From: Desulfurococcales archaeon
GTDB taxonomy: Archaea; Thermoproteota; Thermoprotei_A; Sulfolobales; Acidilobaceae
DNA: 14,893 nucleotides
Assembly (NCBI GenBank): GCA_015521095.1
Contig: WAOU01000002.1
Coordinates: 1 to 14,893, forward strand
Direction of reading: 5' to 3'
Below the pieces are notes generated by a model, which was not told where the DNA came from, did no database searches, and worked only from the letters and a program-made list of their open reading frames with translations. Both the position numbers and the translations under genes were made by a program. Below, piece after piece: positions 14,174-14,893 of this stretch. Numbering within the stretch: position 1 is the stretch's first letter; every line of letters begins with the position of its first letter.

Positions 14174-14440
14174 TTATTTCTTATAAGCCTTCTTTCTAGG
14201 AAGTATTGCATATACTATTATTTTGTTAGGTTTTTCTAGTTCAAATAGAACTCTATACTCACCTATGCGAATCCTGTAATGATTCCTGTAACCACGCAGC
14301 TTCTTAATGTCGAGTCTTCCGGAGAAGCCATAGTCTCGTAGAATAACTAGGGCTTCAAGAATTCTACCTTTAAAGGGCTCATCAAGCTCGCTTAGTTGTT
14401 TTAAAGCCTTTTTAGTAAGACTAATGCTATACCTTGTCAT
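14174..14440 (-). CDS. RelE/ParE-family toxin
   Basis: An 88-residue, strongly basic protein: MTRYSISLTKKALKQLSELDEPFKGRILEAL, then DIKKLRGYRNHYRIRIGEYRVLFELE and a KIIVYAILPRKKAYKK tail. The K-L-x-G...YRIRIGEYRVLF stretch is the signature of the RelE/ParE superfamily, and the basic C-terminal strand is typical of ribosome-dependent RelE mRNases, though the fold alone does not separate RelE from ParE (gyrase inhibitor). The ATG overlaps the antitoxin stop in an ATGA arrangement, so the two are coupled. The gene ends about 30 bp from repeat unit E. Confidence 0.88.
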   Translation of the reverse strand: MTRYSISLTKKALKQLSELDEPFKGRILEALVILRDYGFSGRLDIKKLRGYRNHYRIRIGEYRVLFELEKPNKIIVYAILPRKKAYKK

Positions 14441-14649
14441 TTTAGCTCCCTAAGAACGTCCTCTAAATCAACAAGCTCTACTTTTCCTTTCATTTTCTCA
14501 TTCTCATACTCTCTTATTGCTTCAGCCTCGTCTGGTAGGGGTTCTTCGATACCAATAAGTCGCTCTTCTAATAAGGCCTCAATACGCTCTAGTATACTCT
14601 TTAACTCGCGTAACTCTCTATATAATAGCTCCTCTTTATCTACAGTCAA
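14437..14649 (-). CDS. RelB-type antitoxin
   Basis: A 70-residue acidic protein: MTVDKEELLYRELRELKSILERIEALLEERLIGIEEPLPDEAEAIREYENEKMKGKVELVDLEDVLREL. A long heptad-like helix occupies residues about 5-35, then a Pro-rich turn and a second acidic helix with VELVDLEDVLREL, a tail commonly seen in archaeal RelB-like antitoxins. The start is TTG at 14649 with GGAGG about 10 nt upstream. It is the first gene of the pair. The identification rests on position and composition more than on a strong motif. Confidence 0.7.
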   Translation of the reverse strand: MTVDKEELLYRELRELKSILERIEALLEERLIGIEEPLPDEAEAIREYENEKMKGKVELVDLEDVLRELK

Positions 14650-14739
14650 TTACAGTCTCCCTCCTCATAGGGTTTAAACGGTGGTTGGGGCTCTTAACCC
14701 TTTATCGTCTTTGAAAGAAATATCAGAGCTGATGTCTAT

Positions 14740-14888
14740 TGGTGGGCCGGGGGGATTTGAACCCCGGGACCTCCGCCGTGTGAGAACGATACCATATTCA
14801 TGAAAGCATGTCAACGGTATGCATGTACTCCAAAGATAATAGTAATAGGTATATCTAAAGTGATATCGTTTATCATCAGATATGCACG
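14740..14888 (-). repeat. Repeat unit F: tRNA-Val(CAC) 3' fragment (14740-14787) plus arm
   Basis: On the minus strand: loop CTCACAC, stem GGCGG (where units A-D have GGTGG), variable loop with one extra C, T-loop TTCAAAT, CCCCCCGGCCC and ACCA. The acceptor variant is shared with unit E. The arm has GTATGCAT near 14818, GATATC at 14861-14866 and ATATGCAC at 14880-14887. The unit runs to within a few bases of the window end, so a further cassette or the intact tRNA gene may follow. Confidence 0.86.
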
Positions 14889-14893
14889 AATAT

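Larger units (their letters stand above)
10393..14893. mobile_element. Array of toxin-antitoxin cassettes separated by tRNA-3'-end-derived repeats
   Basis: Six direct repeats (starting near 10675, 11481, 12285, 13194, 13998 and 14740) share one orientation. Each is a 45-50 bp tRNA 3'-half fragment plus about 100 bp of conserved arm. Each of the five gaps holds one complete two-gene TA module and no other gene, and a decayed module precedes the first repeat. Repeat-to-repeat distances are about 806, 804, 909, 804 and 742 bp. This is the layout of a cassette array, comparable to an integron but with tRNA-type attachment sites. Recombinase, attachment function and mobility are inferred; no integrase is in the window. 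The right end is open. Confidence 0.65.

Noticed and set aside
10675..14787. Six tRNA genes, intron-containing or split, on the minus strand
   Set aside because: Only the 3' half is present in each. No GGGCCCG 5' acceptor, D-arm or 5' anticodon stem is found next to the fragments, and the base before the loop does not pair with GGTGG. Several copies also have T-arm changes. Six split halves of one tRNA would be unexpected.
10675..14893. CRISPR array
   Set aside because: Repeats are about 150 bp and imperfect, and intervals are 590-760 bp and contain genes.
10675..14893. Classical integron with attC sites
   Set aside because: The repeats lack the imperfect palindrome and core sites of attC and instead match a tRNA 3' end; no intI gene is in the window. 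The likeness is one of layout only.

Overview
The window looks like a hyperthermophilic crenarchaeote (Thermoprotei, plausibly Desulfurococcales). It carries archaeal-type replication proteins, ATA/AGA/AGG-rich codon use, many TTG and GTG starts, 4-bp gene overlaps and A/T-rich TATA-like promoters. The exact organism cannot be named from the sequence alone.

Left part (1-7666): a DNA replication and repair neighbourhood. The end of moaC (molybdopterin synthesis) meets tail-to-tail with the clamp-loader operon rfcS-rfcL (minus strand). Divergent from it, across a 199-bp spacer containing a perfect 12-bp inverted repeat, runs a probable operon gins23-mcm-hel308: GINS subunit, replicative helicase, and Ski2-like fork-repair helicase.

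Middle (7663-10392): a saccharopine-dehydrogenase-like Rossmann protein (minus) has a long 15-bp inverted repeat in its 5' region. It is followed by a ZIP metal transporter (minus) and a divergent thioredoxin-fold protein with a CPYC motif.

Right part (about 10393-14893): the unusual region. Six direct repeat units of about 150 bp lie 742-909 bp apart, all in the same orientation. Each begins with a 45-50 bp fragment that is the 3' half of a tRNA, read on the minus strand: anticodon loop with CAC anticodon, variable loop, T-arm, acceptor 3' strand and CCA. This fits tRNA-Val(CAC). No 5' half is present. Each fragment is followed by about 100 bp of conserved arm with up to three ATATGCAT-like motifs and usually a GATATC-based inverted repeat.

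Every gap between repeats holds exactly one two-gene toxin-antitoxin (TA) module and nothing else. From left to right these are MazF/PemK-like + DUF104-like antitoxin (-), DUF433 + DUF5615 (+), VapBC (-), a second DUF433 + DUF5615 (+), and RelBE-like (-). A decayed sixth module, related to the first, lies at the left edge against the thioredoxin gene. The last repeat touches the window end, so the array probably continues.

My reading is an integron-like array of TA cassettes whose boundaries are tRNA-derived attachment sites. The anticodon-loop-to-3'-end extent matches the att cores used by SSV-type archaeal tyrosine recombinases. No recombinase gene is in this window, so the mechanism is inferred.
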